Shown: one piece after another, positions 14,082 to 23,501 of the stretch
Layout: each line of letters starts with the position of its first letter
Numbering within the stretch: position 1 is the stretch's first letter
Origin: a virus
Virus record (IMG/VR): IMGVR_UViG_3300046002_006949
Location: 1 to 64,000 of that record
Reading direction: 5' to 3' (one strand)
DNA: 64,000 nucleotides
Program-made: the position numbers and the translations under genes
Notes under the pieces: generated by a model
Seen by the model: the letters and a program-made list of their open reading frames with translations, nothing else
What the model was told of the DNA's origin: nothing
Databases searched by the model: none

Positions 14082-14759
14082 ATGGCTGACAGTCAAAAAG
14101 AATCGAAGGGGCAGGCAGGCTCGACTTGCCTGCCCCTTTCTGTTTTCCCGGGACGCACAATCTGCACAGGCCCGTGCGGACTACCGGTACGAGATGTCTC
14201 CCCCAGAGGTTTCTGTATGACATGCGAAGACAACACAAAGGCAGCAGGCACCATCGCTGTCCTGGCCGCTCAGCTCCCCAAGAAGGGCTTCAGAGACGCC
14301 ATCAACGAAGTCAGGCGTAACAGCCAGCCTATGTCGCTCGCCATCGCTGACGCGGCTATGGCGGAGCTTGGAGGAGAGGCTGAGCTGGGCCGGATGATCG
14401 TGAGGGATCTTCGGCAGGTGAAGGGAGATCATCTCCCCGATGACCTGAAGGCATTCCACGATGTTGACTGGAAGGTCGCCAAAGGTCTCACCGAGATCCT
14501 CGTCAAGCTGGCGGCTGACAGGGACAAGCTGGTTGGTGAGACCGCGGACCCACTGGCTGACGTGTCAGAAGGCGACCTCATGGCGATCGCAAGCCAGGCT
14601 GCGTTGCTACAGATCGAGACAGACGAAGAGTTCCGGTTGAAGATCCTCGACATGATCGTAGACATCGATCCGGAGATGGTGTTGCAGGCGGCTGGCAGAG
14701 CAATCGACAGGTTAGAGTCAGGCCCAAAGGTGGAGGTTATCGATGCCAAGTTTACTTGA
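14082..14759 (+). CDS. Unknown late protein with Cys4 motif; possible packaging factor
   Basis: From the ATG at 14082 the protein has 225 residues with a zinc-ribbon-like cluster (Cys28, Cys32, Cys45, Cys48; ICTGPCG ... GFCMTCED), then helices through residue 225. The first 20 codons contain a strong terminator-like hairpin (14106-14146), which is odd for a coding region. An ATG at 14217, behind CAGAGGTTT, would give 180 residues and drop both hairpin and half the zinc motif. I favour the longer form because the cysteine motif looks genuine. Lying upstream of the terminase, it could be a small-terminase or head protein, but nothing proves this. Confidence 0.5.
   Translation: MADSQKESKGQAGSTCLPLSVFPGRTICTGPCGLPVRDVSPRGFCMTCEDNTKAAGTIAVLAAQLPKKGFRDAINEVRRNSQPMSLAIADAAMAELGGEAELGRMIVRDLRQVKGDHLPDDLKAFHDVDWKVAKGLTEILVKLAADRDKLVGETADPLADVSEGDLMAIASQAALLQIETDEEFRLKILDMIVDIDPEMVLQAAGRAIDRLESGPKVEVIDAKFT
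14106..14146 (+). terminator. Terminator-like hairpin at the 5' end of a gene
   Basis: AAGGGGCAGGCA (14106-14117) pairs perfectly with TGCCTGCCCCTT (14127-14138), followed by TCTGTTTT. It is as good as any terminator in the window yet overlaps codons 9-21 of the frame beginning at 14082. It probably ends capsid-gene transcripts, or attenuates expression of the genes that follow. Confidence 0.7.
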
Positions 14760-17016
14760 TATTCTCGGCTACGCTGGCAACGCTCTCGACCTCCCGGGTT
14801 CTTCCGTACGCGACCTGTTGACCGGCAACAATCCGTTCGACCAGTGGCTCACACCGTTCTCGGATGGGAACCGTGCGACAGGCCGAGACGTACTTCACGC
14901 CCGCTTCGGTGTCAGTGAGAACGAAGAGACCGGCATGTCCGGCTGGCTCGACAACCCGATGGAGGGTGTCAAAGACATCGCCGGGTTCGGGGCGGAGATG
15001 CTGCTCGACCCGACGAATCTGATCCCCGGTGGTGCGATCCTCAAAGCTCTGAAAGGTCGTAAGGCGGCCAAGGTTGCGAACGCCGGGATAGACGCAGAGA
15101 ACCTTGCGAACGCTGGCAAGTACTCTATGGTGAATCCGAAGGTGGCGGGGCGGCCAGAAGTTCCCACCAGCCCTACGCTACCAGAGGGTATTCCGGAACT
15201 TCAGCCAGGTTTCGCACGGGCGGTACATTGGGCTTCGCCGGAGAATGTCGATCAGATCAGAGAGTCAGGTCTTGACTACAGCCGCCAAGGGATGCTGTCC
15301 AGTACGGCTCAAGTATGGGGCGATGGTAGTAAGGTCAACTACTCGCCTCCGAATGACCCACGATTCAGCGGGGGTCAGGCAGTAATCTTCGACTTCCCGG
15401 AAGGCGAACTGAGACTCCACGATAACATCGCCAGAAGCCCTGGAGTACTGGACCCGAAGTACTTCGTCGGGGCAGTACCGGGACCCAAGCCCCAGCCTAA
15501 GAACCCGATGACGGCTGCCCCGAACTGGAAAGATCAGGTTGCGGACTTGGAGTCGCGGAAGGACGACCTCCTATACTCAGCGGGGGCTTACGAAGAGAAC
15601 ATGGGTGCTGGGGTACTCTTCGACGAGATATCTATTGCGAGGGGGGAGGGTCTCACAGATGGCACTATGGCATCACTTGACAGAGCAGGGTACCGAGCTG
15701 AGTACGACGACCTATCACGTCAGGTAGAGTCACTACGTGCAGAGAACCCGATGAAGCGTCTCGGGTACACACCGGGCGGCGAAGACCCGATGTTCCCCGG
15801 CAAGGAGACTATGCACCACGGCGGGCACGACATGTCAGCCTCCGCCACAGAGCAGCACCCGTACGGCATATTCGACCTCGGTAGACTCAAGACCGGGGAG
15901 GGAGCGAACATCTTTAGTCCCGGGGCGTACAAGGCAGACGTGGAGGCAACTTCCGCCAGGTATCAAGAAATAGTACAGGACAAGCTGGACGAGGAGTTCT
16001 ACCGAGGTGAATCCGCTTTGGCCAAGTACTTTGAACCCGGGAAGACTTTACTTCAGGGGTATATGGGGGAACGGGTTGATCGTGTTCTAGAGTTCAAACC
16101 CGGAGGTAACGGGGAGCAGTGGGCTGTAAAAGTACAAGGCATGGCGGAGGACAGTCAAGGAGTGTACCGGCCCTCAGGACAGCCGAGATGGCACTCGACG
16201 GTGCCCGATAGACCTGAGATGTATAAACTCCTCGGAAAGAACCCCAACCGGGCGAGGCTCTACAAGTACGACACCCCGTTGGGGACCAAGGATAGCTTCA
16301 TGAAGTGGGAGGGTGGGATACATGATCAACCGCCTGCCGCCCAGGAGTTCATAAATTCAAACCCAACGGTACAGAAGTTTGACCAGTACGCCAGCCTGCA
16401 AGAGAACACCGATGCTGCACGGCGTGAGATTGCCACGTTAAAGAAGCAGTACGGGATAGACCCGCTCACCCCGGTGAAGGACGGGGACCCTACGCCACTT
16501 CTTGAGGCAAGACGACGGCTACAGGAATCGATACAGGGGGAACTCGCCTTTAAAGCCGAGATGACGGGGACCGGGGGAATCCATCCGTACTACTTTGATC
16601 AGATGGCGGATAAGCTGTGGACCGGTGAGGACTTGGCCCAAGTGCTAATGGGTAACCGTCCAGCCGACGCAACACTCGCTGATACAGCGGGCTTGAAGGC
16701 GGCAGGTGTACCGGGAATGAAGAACCTCGCCGGGTCCACGAGGGGCCAGACGTACAACTATGCAATCTGGGATCAAGACCTCCTCAACCAGATGCGAGTC
16801 CGAGAGATCGACGGGCAGCGGATGCCGATCAACCCAACCACGATGGTGGAGCAGCAGGCCGTACCAGCTCGCCGAGGTATCGCTGAGGACGACCTGCTGG
16901 ATATGACAAACCCGATGCGAGAGAAGATGGAAGTGCCGAACGCGATGAAACCAATCGTGGCGGGGGCGGTGTTCCACCTGTTGGCACGGCAGAACAATTA
17001 TGGGGGTGCGTTTTGA
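14743..17016 (+). CDS. Large virion-associated protein with ADP-ribosyltransferase-like modules
   Basis: A 757-residue protein. Residues 11-91 form a module shared with the 1560-residue protein at 36802 (SSVRDLLTGNNPFDQW). Residues about 159-246 (VHWASPENVDQIRESGL, then LDPKYFVGAVP) resemble KptA/ART-type folds. Residues about 355-690 match a module I know from large phage polyvalent proteins: MHHGG, LKTGEGANIFSPGAY, LYKYDTP...KWEG, GVPGMKNLAG and YNYAIWDQDLL. That module is usually regarded as ADP-ribosyltransferase-like or toxin-like. If packaged and ejected it could modify a host target early in infection. GGAGG precedes the ATG, which overlaps the upstream gene by 17 bases. Catalytic residues cannot be assigned with certainty. 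Confidence 0.7.
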   Translation: MPSLLDILGYAGNALDLPGSSVRDLLTGNNPFDQWLTPFSDGNRATGRDVLHARFGVSENEETGMSGWLDNPMEGVKDIAGFGAEMLLDPTNLIPGGAILKALKGRKAAKVANAGIDAENLANAGKYSMVNPKVAGRPEVPTSPTLPEGIPELQPGFARAVHWASPENVDQIRESGLDYSRQGMLSSTAQVWGDGSKVNYSPPNDPRFSGGQAVIFDFPEGELRLHDNIARSPGVLDPKYFVGAVPGPKPQPKNPMTAAPNWKDQVADLESRKDDLLYSAGAYEENMGAGVLFDEISIARGEGLTDGTMASLDRAGYRAEYDDLSRQVESLRAENPMKRLGYTPGGEDPMFPGKETMHHGGHDMSASATEQHPYGIFDLGRLKTGEGANIFSPGAYKADVEATSARYQEIVQDKLDEEFYRGESALAKYFEPGKTLLQGYMGERVDRVLEFKPGGNGEQWAVKVQGMAEDSQGVYRPSGQPRWHSTVPDRPEMYKLLGKNPNRARLYKYDTPLGTKDSFMKWEGGIHDQPPAAQEFINSNPTVQKFDQYASLQENTDAARREIATLKKQYGIDPLTPVKDGDPTPLLEARRRLQESIQGELAFKAEMTGTGGIHPYYFDQMADKLWTGEDLAQVLMGNRPADATLADTAGLKAAGVPGMKNLAGSTRGQTYNYAIWDQDLLNQMRVREIDGQRMPINPTTMVEQQAVPARRGIAEDDLLDMTNPMREKMEVPNAMKPIVAGAVFHLLARQNNYGGAF

Positions 17017-18785
17017 GCGATGATATCAAAGACAAGATCCGTCAGGCACTGAGGGATAGACAAGACACGCAGATCGGTCTGGCCGCCGCGGCCAAGCTGG
17101 CAAAGGCCAAGGTCGATGCACTGGAGATCTTCAGACCTACAGAGTACCAGGAGGCGGTAGTCACCTGCGACACGTCCGAGACTCTGGTTCAAGGGGGTAC
17201 ACGATCAGGTAAGTCCACCATCGTGGCCGCCATGATTGCCTCGTACCTCCGCAACAAACCTATCACGTTCGCAGACGGATCGAAGCACGAGTGTCGTGAG
17301 CCCGGATGGAAGGAACGCCCTGTCAACGTCTGGCTTGTCGGTCTGCAGCTCAACCACATCGGGCAGACCATCTATCGACTGCTTTGCAAGCCTGGTGCGT
17401 TCGACATGGTTCGAGACGGTAAGACCGGACTGTGGAGAGCCTGGCAGCCCGGCCGTATCCCCGGCGATGATCAGATCCCGGTACAGGATCGTAAGCCGGC
17501 GCCACCCCTGATCCCACCATCGGAGATCGAGAAGGAGTCATGGTCAAACAAGGCAGCCTTCCAGTTCGATTCATTGATCATGAAAGACGGGTCGACGGTC
17601 TACGCGTTCGCTTCATCAGGTGCGGTGAAACGAGGGGACCCTGTCAACATCATCTGGATTGACGAAGAGATTGAGAACAGCGAGCACTACCCAGAATGGC
17701 AGTCTCGACTGTCGGACAGGAAAGGTCGGATCTTCTGGACGTCGTGGCCGAACGCCTCGACACCAGCTCTGCTGAATCTGTACCGGAGGTGTGAAGCCCA
17801 GCGTGAAGAAGTCCAGCTCGGCACCCGCAAGAAAGCCGACGTCACGAACTTCATCTTCATGGGTTCGAAGTCCCCCTTCGTGGATGACGACGAGAAGCGG
17901 AAGCGAGCCGAGGGCTGGACCGAAGAACAACTCCGTGCCCGCGATTACGGTCAGTTCGTGGTCGACAACATCCTTGCCTACCCCGAATTCGATCGGCGGA
18001 TTCACTGTGTTGACTACGGCGACGGTAGCCCGCTCAACGACAAGGTCACGGACGCGATGCGTCGGTTGAACTGGAACGTACCTCCGGATTGGTGCGTCGA
18101 CCTGATCCTCGACCCAGGTACCGCCCGGCCGGCCCTGCTCTGGGTGGCCATACCGCCCGAGTCTTTCTGGCATGACGAAGAACCCTACCACATCGTGTTC
18201 CGCGAGATGGCGGTGCCCCGTATCCACGCGGGAGAGATGGCCCGCCGGGCTAAGGCAGTCGACCCTTTTCGATACTATTCCCGGTTTATCGGGGACGCCA
18301 AGGCTGGTGACCAGACCCCGATGGGGCACGCACACACGGTTTTTCAGAACTACGAAATGGAGTTCAAGAAGGCGGGCTTGCAATGTCAACTCACAGGCGG
18401 TATGTTTCTCAGGGGTGAGACTGTCTGGATTAACAGGTCGCTGAAACTCCGGACGCTTATGCAGGTCAGACACGGCTGCGGCAAGCCTCGGCTCCGCATC
18501 GTGGCTCATGCTTGTCCGACATTGATTCGTCAGCTTGAGACACTGGTCAAGGCTGTCACCAAGGAGGATGTGCAGGACAAACTTGCGTCTGGTCAAACCC
18601 ATGACCAAGTCGACACTTTGGAGTACTACGCTGGGTTCAACCCGAAATTTCTCGGTCCACCTCCCGGCTACGTTCCTAAAGACCCAGGTCTCCTGATGTG
18701 GGAGGCTGACCAGAAGTTCCTGACAGAACGTTTCACCCAGAAGAAATCTGCCAGCAGTGGTCAGATAGTTCTTGGAATTCCATAA
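17013..18785 (+). CDS. terL: Terminase large subunit
   Basis: A 590-residue packaging motor. The N-terminal ATPase has Walker A at 60-70 (QGGTRSGKSTI) and Walker B near residue 214 (NIIWIDEEIE). The C-terminal RNaseH-like nuclease has its first aspartate in LILDPGTARP (about 366) and a further one in FIGDAKAGDQ. The enzyme pumps DNA into the procapsid and cuts concatemers. It starts at TTG behind GGGGGTG and overlaps the preceding stop by 4 bases. No classical small terminase was recognised next to it. Capsid genes lie upstream, unlike the common order. Confidence 0.92.
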   Translation: MSDDIKDKIRQALRDRQDTQIGLAAAAKLAKAKVDALEIFRPTEYQEAVVTCDTSETLVQGGTRSGKSTIVAAMIASYLRNKPITFADGSKHECREPGWKERPVNVWLVGLQLNHIGQTIYRLLCKPGAFDMVRDGKTGLWRAWQPGRIPGDDQIPVQDRKPAPPLIPPSEIEKESWSNKAAFQFDSLIMKDGSTVYAFASSGAVKRGDPVNIIWIDEEIENSEHYPEWQSRLSDRKGRIFWTSWPNASTPALLNLYRRCEAQREEVQLGTRKKADVTNFIFMGSKSPFVDDDEKRKRAEGWTEEQLRARDYGQFVVDNILAYPEFDRRIHCVDYGDGSPLNDKVTDAMRRLNWNVPPDWCVDLILDPGTARPALLWVAIPPESFWHDEEPYHIVFREMAVPRIHAGEMARRAKAVDPFRYYSRFIGDAKAGDQTPMGHAHTVFQNYEMEFKKAGLQCQLTGGMFLRGETVWINRSLKLRTLMQVRHGCGKPRLRIVAHACPTLIRQLETLVKAVTKEDVQDKLASGQTHDQVDTLEYYAGFNPKFLGPPPGYVPKDPGLLMWEADQKFLTERFTQKKSASSGQIVLGIP

Positions 18786-18799
18786 CCCCCGGACGTGCT

Positions 18800-19108
18800 A
18801 TGAAAACGAGAGACATTGTTCGACAGGTAGTCATCGACCAGAACCCTCACACAGTCTGGATCGGTGACACGGTGTGGTGGTGTGCTCAGGGTCAGACAGA
18901 CAACGTTCCGGCGGTGGCCACGGTCACAGACTTCTGCGGGGACAACATGGTCGACCTGACATACAATACGCCACACAGCACTGGCAAGCTGCAGGTCCTG
19001 AAGGGCGTATGCCTTCTCGGCGATGAGCGGTTGAAGAATCAGAACTACCGATCCAAGGGAGCTTGGCTCCCACGTACGGCCTTTGCGATGCTGCAGATCA
19101 AGGATTGA
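18800..19108 (+). CDS. Unknown protein, 102 residues
   Basis: Lies between terminase and portal genes. The middle is beta-rich (HTVWIGDTVWWCAQGQ, AVATVTDFCGDNMVDLTY), suggesting a small SH3-like barrel. Nothing further is recognised. It may be a packaging or portal accessory protein. Confidence 0.6.
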   Translation: MKTRDIVRQVVIDQNPHTVWIGDTVWWCAQGQTDNVPAVATVTDFCGDNMVDLTYNTPHSTGKLQVLKGVCLLGDERLKNQNYRSKGAWLPRTAFAMLQIKD

Positions 19109-19114
19109 CGGTAA

Positions 19115-21286
19115 ATGCAACCTCTCGACATGGAACAACTGCAGCGATACGTTCTCGGCCCATTGGTTAACCAGTGGTTCGCCCGGTTCGGTGCTGCAGA
19201 GAAGTCGAAAGAGCGTTTCAACGTCATGGCAAAGCTGTGCCGGCAATTCCTTGGCAGCTCAGCCAAGACGATGTGGGAGGACTCATTCCGTAAAGAGTTC
19301 TACCCATCGGTCAGCCAGCCTCAGTTCATGGTCAGCCTGAACAAGGCGTTCGAGCTGGTCGCCATCATCGGCCCCAGCTTGTACTGGCAGAACCCCACCC
19401 GAGAAGTCAAGACGGCAGACACTCCGGACCAAGTACAGATCGCACAGATCCTTGGCCAGAATGACCCGGCCCTGTTGGAGCAGATCCAGCAGGAGCAGCA
19501 GATGACCGAGGCTCAACGCACGATGCGTAACAGTCTCGCCACTGTCGTCATGGAGTACATCGGTCGACAGCATCCCGGGTCCGTCAAGTCCACGTACGAG
19601 ATGATCGTTAAGGACGCTCTCGTTACTGGACGTGGCTGCGGTTGGACAGAGACGTACCCAGACAGGGCCACGGGGGCCGCCTGCGTGGGAACATTCTACG
19701 CCCCAGTCGACGACCTGCTGATTGACCCGGATGCAACAGACCCACTATGGGGGGACGTCAACTGGATCTCCCGACGACACGTCGAAGAAGCATGGATCGT
19801 TGAACGACGGTTCGGCTACCCGCCCGGGTACCTGCACAATCGGGGCACGCATACATCGCAGGAGTTCGGTGCGACACAGAACCGCAACGAAGAACTCTAC
19901 AAGAACCGCGTTGAGTGGTATGAGGTCTGGTCAACGGGCGGTATCGGTTCACGAATCACAGGTATTCAGGGGGAGATGGGTCAGGCGATTGACCAGCTTG
20001 CAGGCGACAATTGTTACCTATGCCTCTGCCGAACAGTTCCACACCCACTGAACCTTCCCCCATCGCTGGTCAACAACGGCACGCCAGAACAGATCGTGGA
20101 GATGCTGCGATGGCGTACGTCCCGGTTCGGCTCGATCTTCGAGGTTCATAAGGACCGTAAGTGGCCAGTCGAGGTTATGGACTTTTACCCGATCAACAAT
20201 ACACCGTGGCCGATGGCAGTCCTTGGCCCCGGCATCGGCTCACTGCTGGCGATGAACGTACTGCTGGTCACTCACCTTGAGATGAGTTGGGACCGTCGAC
20301 GGGATATCATCGCCATCTACAACGGGTACGAGCAAGAGGTTGAGTCCGCAATCAAGAGCGAGGCCAACCCGGCGATTATCAAGATCAACCCGGTCAGCAA
20401 TGTGCGAGTCCAGGATGTCGTGTCGTTCCTGACACGACCAGAGGTGCAGGGCAATCTGCTGGAGTGGATGCAGTACCTCGACAACCAATTCCAGATGGCG
20501 ACAGGACTCGACGATATCCACTACGGTGTCAGTCAGAAGCAGGCACGCGTGCAGGCCGACGTACAGGCCAAACAGTCGGCCTCCAACGTCCGTCCTGAGA
20601 AGATGGGCACCGACGTTCATAAGTTCGTGGTCAACGTCTCCACGAAGGAGCTGTGGCTTTCAGCGATGTACATGAAAGGCCAACAGCTTCAGGGACTACT
20701 CGGCCCGTGGGGTGCGATGGCGTGGGATACCCTACTCGGGTCATTACCATTCGAGGAGCTTTGCCGCGAGGTAGAGATCTGGGTCGAAGCCACGGATCTG
20801 AAGCGGCCAAACCGCGACAAGGATATGTCCGACCTGGAGATGATCGCACCGTTCATGATCCCGGCAGCACAGAAGTACGCCGAGCTGACAGGTGACGAGA
20901 AAGTTCTCAATGCCTTCCTCGCCCGGTTCGGAGAAGCCGCTCAGATCAAGGACGTAGAGGACTTCTTCTTTGGTCCTTGGCGGCCGGCACCAGACGAGGC
21001 CACGATGCAAGCTCAGCAGCAGATGGCGATGCTGCAGTCTCAGAAACTTGAGGCCGACACTGAAGAGACCAAGGCAAAGACTGTTGCCAGATTGGTTGAC
21101 GCCCAGTATAAACAGCAAGGAGCCACGGCACCTTCCTCACAGAAGATGCAGTGGAACGAGATGTTTAATCAGCAGAAGGTTCGTATGCAGGAGGAGGCTC
21201 ACCTGCAGAAACTGGTTCACCTGCAGGAGCAGCAGGACATTCAGGCCGAGGCGGCCCGTAACAAACCCAAACCCGGAGGTAAGTAA
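19115..21286 (+). CDS. Portal protein
   Basis: A 723-residue protein directly after the terminase, the normal portal position and size for large portals. It begins with helices, continues through a mixed central wing (WTETYPDRATGAACVGTF, DDLLIDPDATDPLWGD is a typical portal segment), and ends in a Gln-rich coiled tail (LQEQQDIQAEAARNKPK). Twelve copies would form the dodecameric channel at the capsid vertex through which DNA passes. Its Gln/Glu/Lys-rich C-terminus (about 620-723) may form the barrel or interact with the protein from 14743. No frameshift or truncation is visible. Confidence 0.82.
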   Translation: MQPLDMEQLQRYVLGPLVNQWFARFGAAEKSKERFNVMAKLCRQFLGSSAKTMWEDSFRKEFYPSVSQPQFMVSLNKAFELVAIIGPSLYWQNPTREVKTADTPDQVQIAQILGQNDPALLEQIQQEQQMTEAQRTMRNSLATVVMEYIGRQHPGSVKSTYEMIVKDALVTGRGCGWTETYPDRATGAACVGTFYAPVDDLLIDPDATDPLWGDVNWISRRHVEEAWIVERRFGYPPGYLHNRGTHTSQEFGATQNRNEELYKNRVEWYEVWSTGGIGSRITGIQGEMGQAIDQLAGDNCYLCLCRTVPHPLNLPPSLVNNGTPEQIVEMLRWRTSRFGSIFEVHKDRKWPVEVMDFYPINNTPWPMAVLGPGIGSLLAMNVLLVTHLEMSWDRRRDIIAIYNGYEQEVESAIKSEANPAIIKINPVSNVRVQDVVSFLTRPEVQGNLLEWMQYLDNQFQMATGLDDIHYGVSQKQARVQADVQAKQSASNVRPEKMGTDVHKFVVNVSTKELWLSAMYMKGQQLQGLLGPWGAMAWDTLLGSLPFEELCREVEIWVEATDLKRPNRDKDMSDLEMIAPFMIPAAQKYAELTGDEKVLNAFLARFGEAAQIKDVEDFFFGPWRPAPDEATMQAQQQMAMLQSQKLEADTEETKAKTVARLVDAQYKQQGATAPSSQKMQWNEMFNQQKVRMQEEAHLQKLVHLQEQQDIQAEAARNKPKPGGK

Positions 21287-21513
21287 TGCTATCAGCGATT
21301 GAGAAGTCCGCCCTTGAGCTGATGCTGAGAGAAAAACTCGGCAGTGGCGTCGGTACGTCGGCTCTGCTGAAGGTCTTGATGTCTGTGGTCGACTCCTACG
21401 TCCCGCCATACGAGTCGATACCGGTTGCGGACCTTGAACCTGTGCTGGAGGTTGATGAACTCCACCCGGTGTTCGAGCGACCCGAAGTCGTTGTTACGGA
21501 ATCCTCACCATGA
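21286..21513 (+). CDS. Unknown protein, 75 residues
   Basis: Starts at an ATG overlapping the portal stop by one base (TAATG). An amphipathic helical first half (SALELMLREKLGSGVG) is followed by a Pro/Val/Glu-rich tail. It is acidic, and the helix pattern resembles short virion proteins seen elsewhere in this phage (compare 41542). Function unknown. Confidence 0.55.
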   Translation: MLSAIEKSALELMLREKLGSGVGTSALLKVLMSVVDSYVPPYESIPVADLEPVLEVDELHPVFERPEVVVTESSP

Positions 21514-22151
21514 GTGAAGAACGCTTCCCCACCAGACGAGAAAACATGGAGTGGATGGCTGTGCAGGACGCAGGCCCCTACGCCATCGAAGCCTTCGAAC
21601 GGATGCTCGACAACGGTGAGTCCGTCTCTATGGCGGCTCAGCTTGCAACACGATCTCCACCAAAGACCGGCGTTGACGACCGGATGCTCAGTAAGAACAC
21701 CAAGTCTGTCACTGAGCAGTTCAAAGGTTGTGAGCCGATGCTGGCTCTCTACCGGAACATGTATCAGCAGAAGACTGGTGAGAGACTTCCAGAGGATGCT
21801 GTCGTCTACCGCGGGTTGGCCAAGTACCCAGGAGACCCGGACTGCATCGTTACCCACAAGCATTCGCTGTCGGACGTGAAACGCAAGATGCGTGACCGTA
21901 ACGAACACATCGAAGGTGACTGGGAGAACCACCCGGTTCAGCAATGTCCAAAGGGGCAAGAGGTCGCCATGTCTGACATGGTGATGAACCGGTACAAGTC
22001 TGAGTACCGAGCACTGCCTGACTTCGAGGATGTGGCTGAGAAAGATCTCGAAGCAGAGATCCTTCACAACCACTCCCGCCCGATGAGCGGTGAAGACCTG
22101 ATGAGTGTGGCGACCGACCTCGACACTGTTGTAAAGAAGAACTTCGGATGA
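21510..22151 (+). CDS. Unknown structural-region protein, 213 residues
   Basis: ATG overlaps the preceding stop by 4 bases, and its own stop overlaps the next start. Mostly helical and charged, with segments like QFKGCEPMLALYRNMYQQKT and DVKRKMRDRNEHIEGDW. No known domain is seen. Its place between portal and connector suggests a head-completion or virion accessory role. Confidence 0.55.
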   Translation: MSEERFPTRRENMEWMAVQDAGPYAIEAFERMLDNGESVSMAAQLATRSPPKTGVDDRMLSKNTKSVTEQFKGCEPMLALYRNMYQQKTGERLPEDAVVYRGLAKYPGDPDCIVTHKHSLSDVKRKMRDRNEHIEGDWENHPVQQCPKGQEVAMSDMVMNRYKSEYRALPDFEDVAEKDLEAEILHNHSRPMSGEDLMSVATDLDTVVKKNFG

Positions 22152-23311
22152 TCACTGTCGACGATATGATGTCTCACATGTCTATCCAAATCAACCAGCC
22201 GCTCAGCGGCTGGCTTGAGGGGAAAGTACGGAACGCAGTGCTTGCTGCCTGGGCGCGTCTGATGTCCCTTCATGAGTGGGCTTACTTCCACCGGATGGGA
22301 TCTATCATCACGTACGCGGGTCAGACCACAGGCACCGTGGACTTCGTATTGTCGACACGGCAGGTAACCCTGACGGACGCGACGTGGCCGACAAACGCTA
22401 CGTCTCGTCACATCCGGATTGACCACAACTGGTACCCGATCTATCGACGTATCAGCAGCACCGTTATCGAACTGTTCGAGGGTAAACACCCGGCAGCAGA
22501 TATGACGGACGAATCGTACGTCATACAGCAGGTCGTGTATCCGCTGCCGCAAGACGTCGGTGATATCCTGCAGGTAATTGAGAGCCGGCAGAACACACAG
22601 CTCGTTAGGCTCGACATCATTGAAGCCTTCGAACTGCAGGAGGGGTTTGCCTGGTCACCGATCCTACCGACCAGGTACGCCCTCATCGGCGATTCAAATA
22701 ATCCTCAGCGGTGGAACCTGTGGATTCCAACCCAGCAAACGGAAGACACCGTTCTGCAGTACATGTACAAAGCGCGGAGACCCAGCGATGTCCTTGTTAG
22801 AGAAGCTCGTGGAACGGTTTCGGTTACAGGCGGAGTGGCAACGTTTTCTGAAGACGTGGTTACGACCCTGTGGAGTGGGGCCAACGTCCTGCTGAGAATC
22901 GCCAGCAACGATACGACGACTCCGACAGGTGCTTGGGGTGACACTCAGGCCGGTGACATCAGGTTCGACCGGAACTGCAACGAGGTGAGAGTTCTTGAAC
23001 GTCTCACATCCACTACGTGCCGCATTTCCAACACAACTTTGGTGGTGGACGATGTATCGTTCGCAGCCTCCAGTCTCATCGACACTGGTGATGCGACGAT
23101 GGAGATTTTGGTAGCAAGACTTGCGGAGGATGAATACGGTGCGAAACCTGTGGGGAATCATAACGAACTTCTTGTTTCGAAAACACGACTTGCTTCAGCC
23201 TTCCTCGAAGCAAAGTCTGCCGACGCCAGACGCGTACGAAACAAGTCCGCTGTTGCGAAGTGGTACGGTATGCGGCTCCAGGACATTGGATATTCCACCG
23301 CAGGTACCTGA
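22148..23311 (+). CDS. Head-tail adaptor protein (probable)
   Basis: A 387-residue protein. Segments such as YVIQQVVYPLPQDVGDILQV and ILPTRYALIGDSNNPQRW followed by LQYMYKARRPSDV resemble the adaptor/tail-tubular proteins that attach below portals (geometry: helices, then a WxLxPxPD-type beta sandwich, then a return to helices). Residues about 235-310 appear to be an inserted beta domain. Position after portal supports connector function. Overlaps the next gene at 23286 by 26 bases. Confidence 0.55.
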   Translation: MITVDDMMSHMSIQINQPLSGWLEGKVRNAVLAAWARLMSLHEWAYFHRMGSIITYAGQTTGTVDFVLSTRQVTLTDATWPTNATSRHIRIDHNWYPIYRRISSTVIELFEGKHPAADMTDESYVIQQVVYPLPQDVGDILQVIESRQNTQLVRLDIIEAFELQEGFAWSPILPTRYALIGDSNNPQRWNLWIPTQQTEDTVLQYMYKARRPSDVLVREARGTVSVTGGVATFSEDVVTTLWSGANVLLRIASNDTTTPTGAWGDTQAGDIRFDRNCNEVRVLERLTSTTCRISNTTLVVDDVSFAASSLIDTGDATMEILVARLAEDEYGAKPVGNHNELLVSKTRLASAFLEAKSADARRVRNKSAVAKWYGMRLQDIGYSTAGT

Positions 23312-23501
23312 GCTTGAATGGATCACAACGGAAGACCTGGCGACTGAGATTCTTCGGCGGAGTGATGCCGGTATCATAATTACTGTTTCGCGTTTGGTGC
23401 CAGACCGGGACACGATGGGTATCTACAAGAGGGGGTGCCTTGAGCAGACGCTCCTGATACTCCATGCCGCAGCCAACTCGATCGTGAAGGAGGAGATGTG
23501 A
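23286..23501 (+). CDS. Small connector-region protein, 71 residues
   Basis: The only suitable start for this frame is TTG at 23286, with AGGA just upstream, giving DIPPQVPELEWITTEDLATE and onward. The rest reads like a small alpha/beta protein (DAGIIITVSRLVPDRDT). Upstream residues in the longest frame shadow the previous gene. Likely a head-tail joining protein by position. Confidence 0.5.
   Translation: MDIPPQVPELEWITTEDLATEILRRSDAGIIITVSRLVPDRDTMGIYKRGCLEQTLLILHAAANSIVKEEM

Noticed and set aside
17616-18608. 330-residue minus-strand frame opposite the terminase
   Set aside because: The terminase frame has clear ATPase and nuclease motifs; the antisense frame shows none and is explained by GC-rich codon bias.
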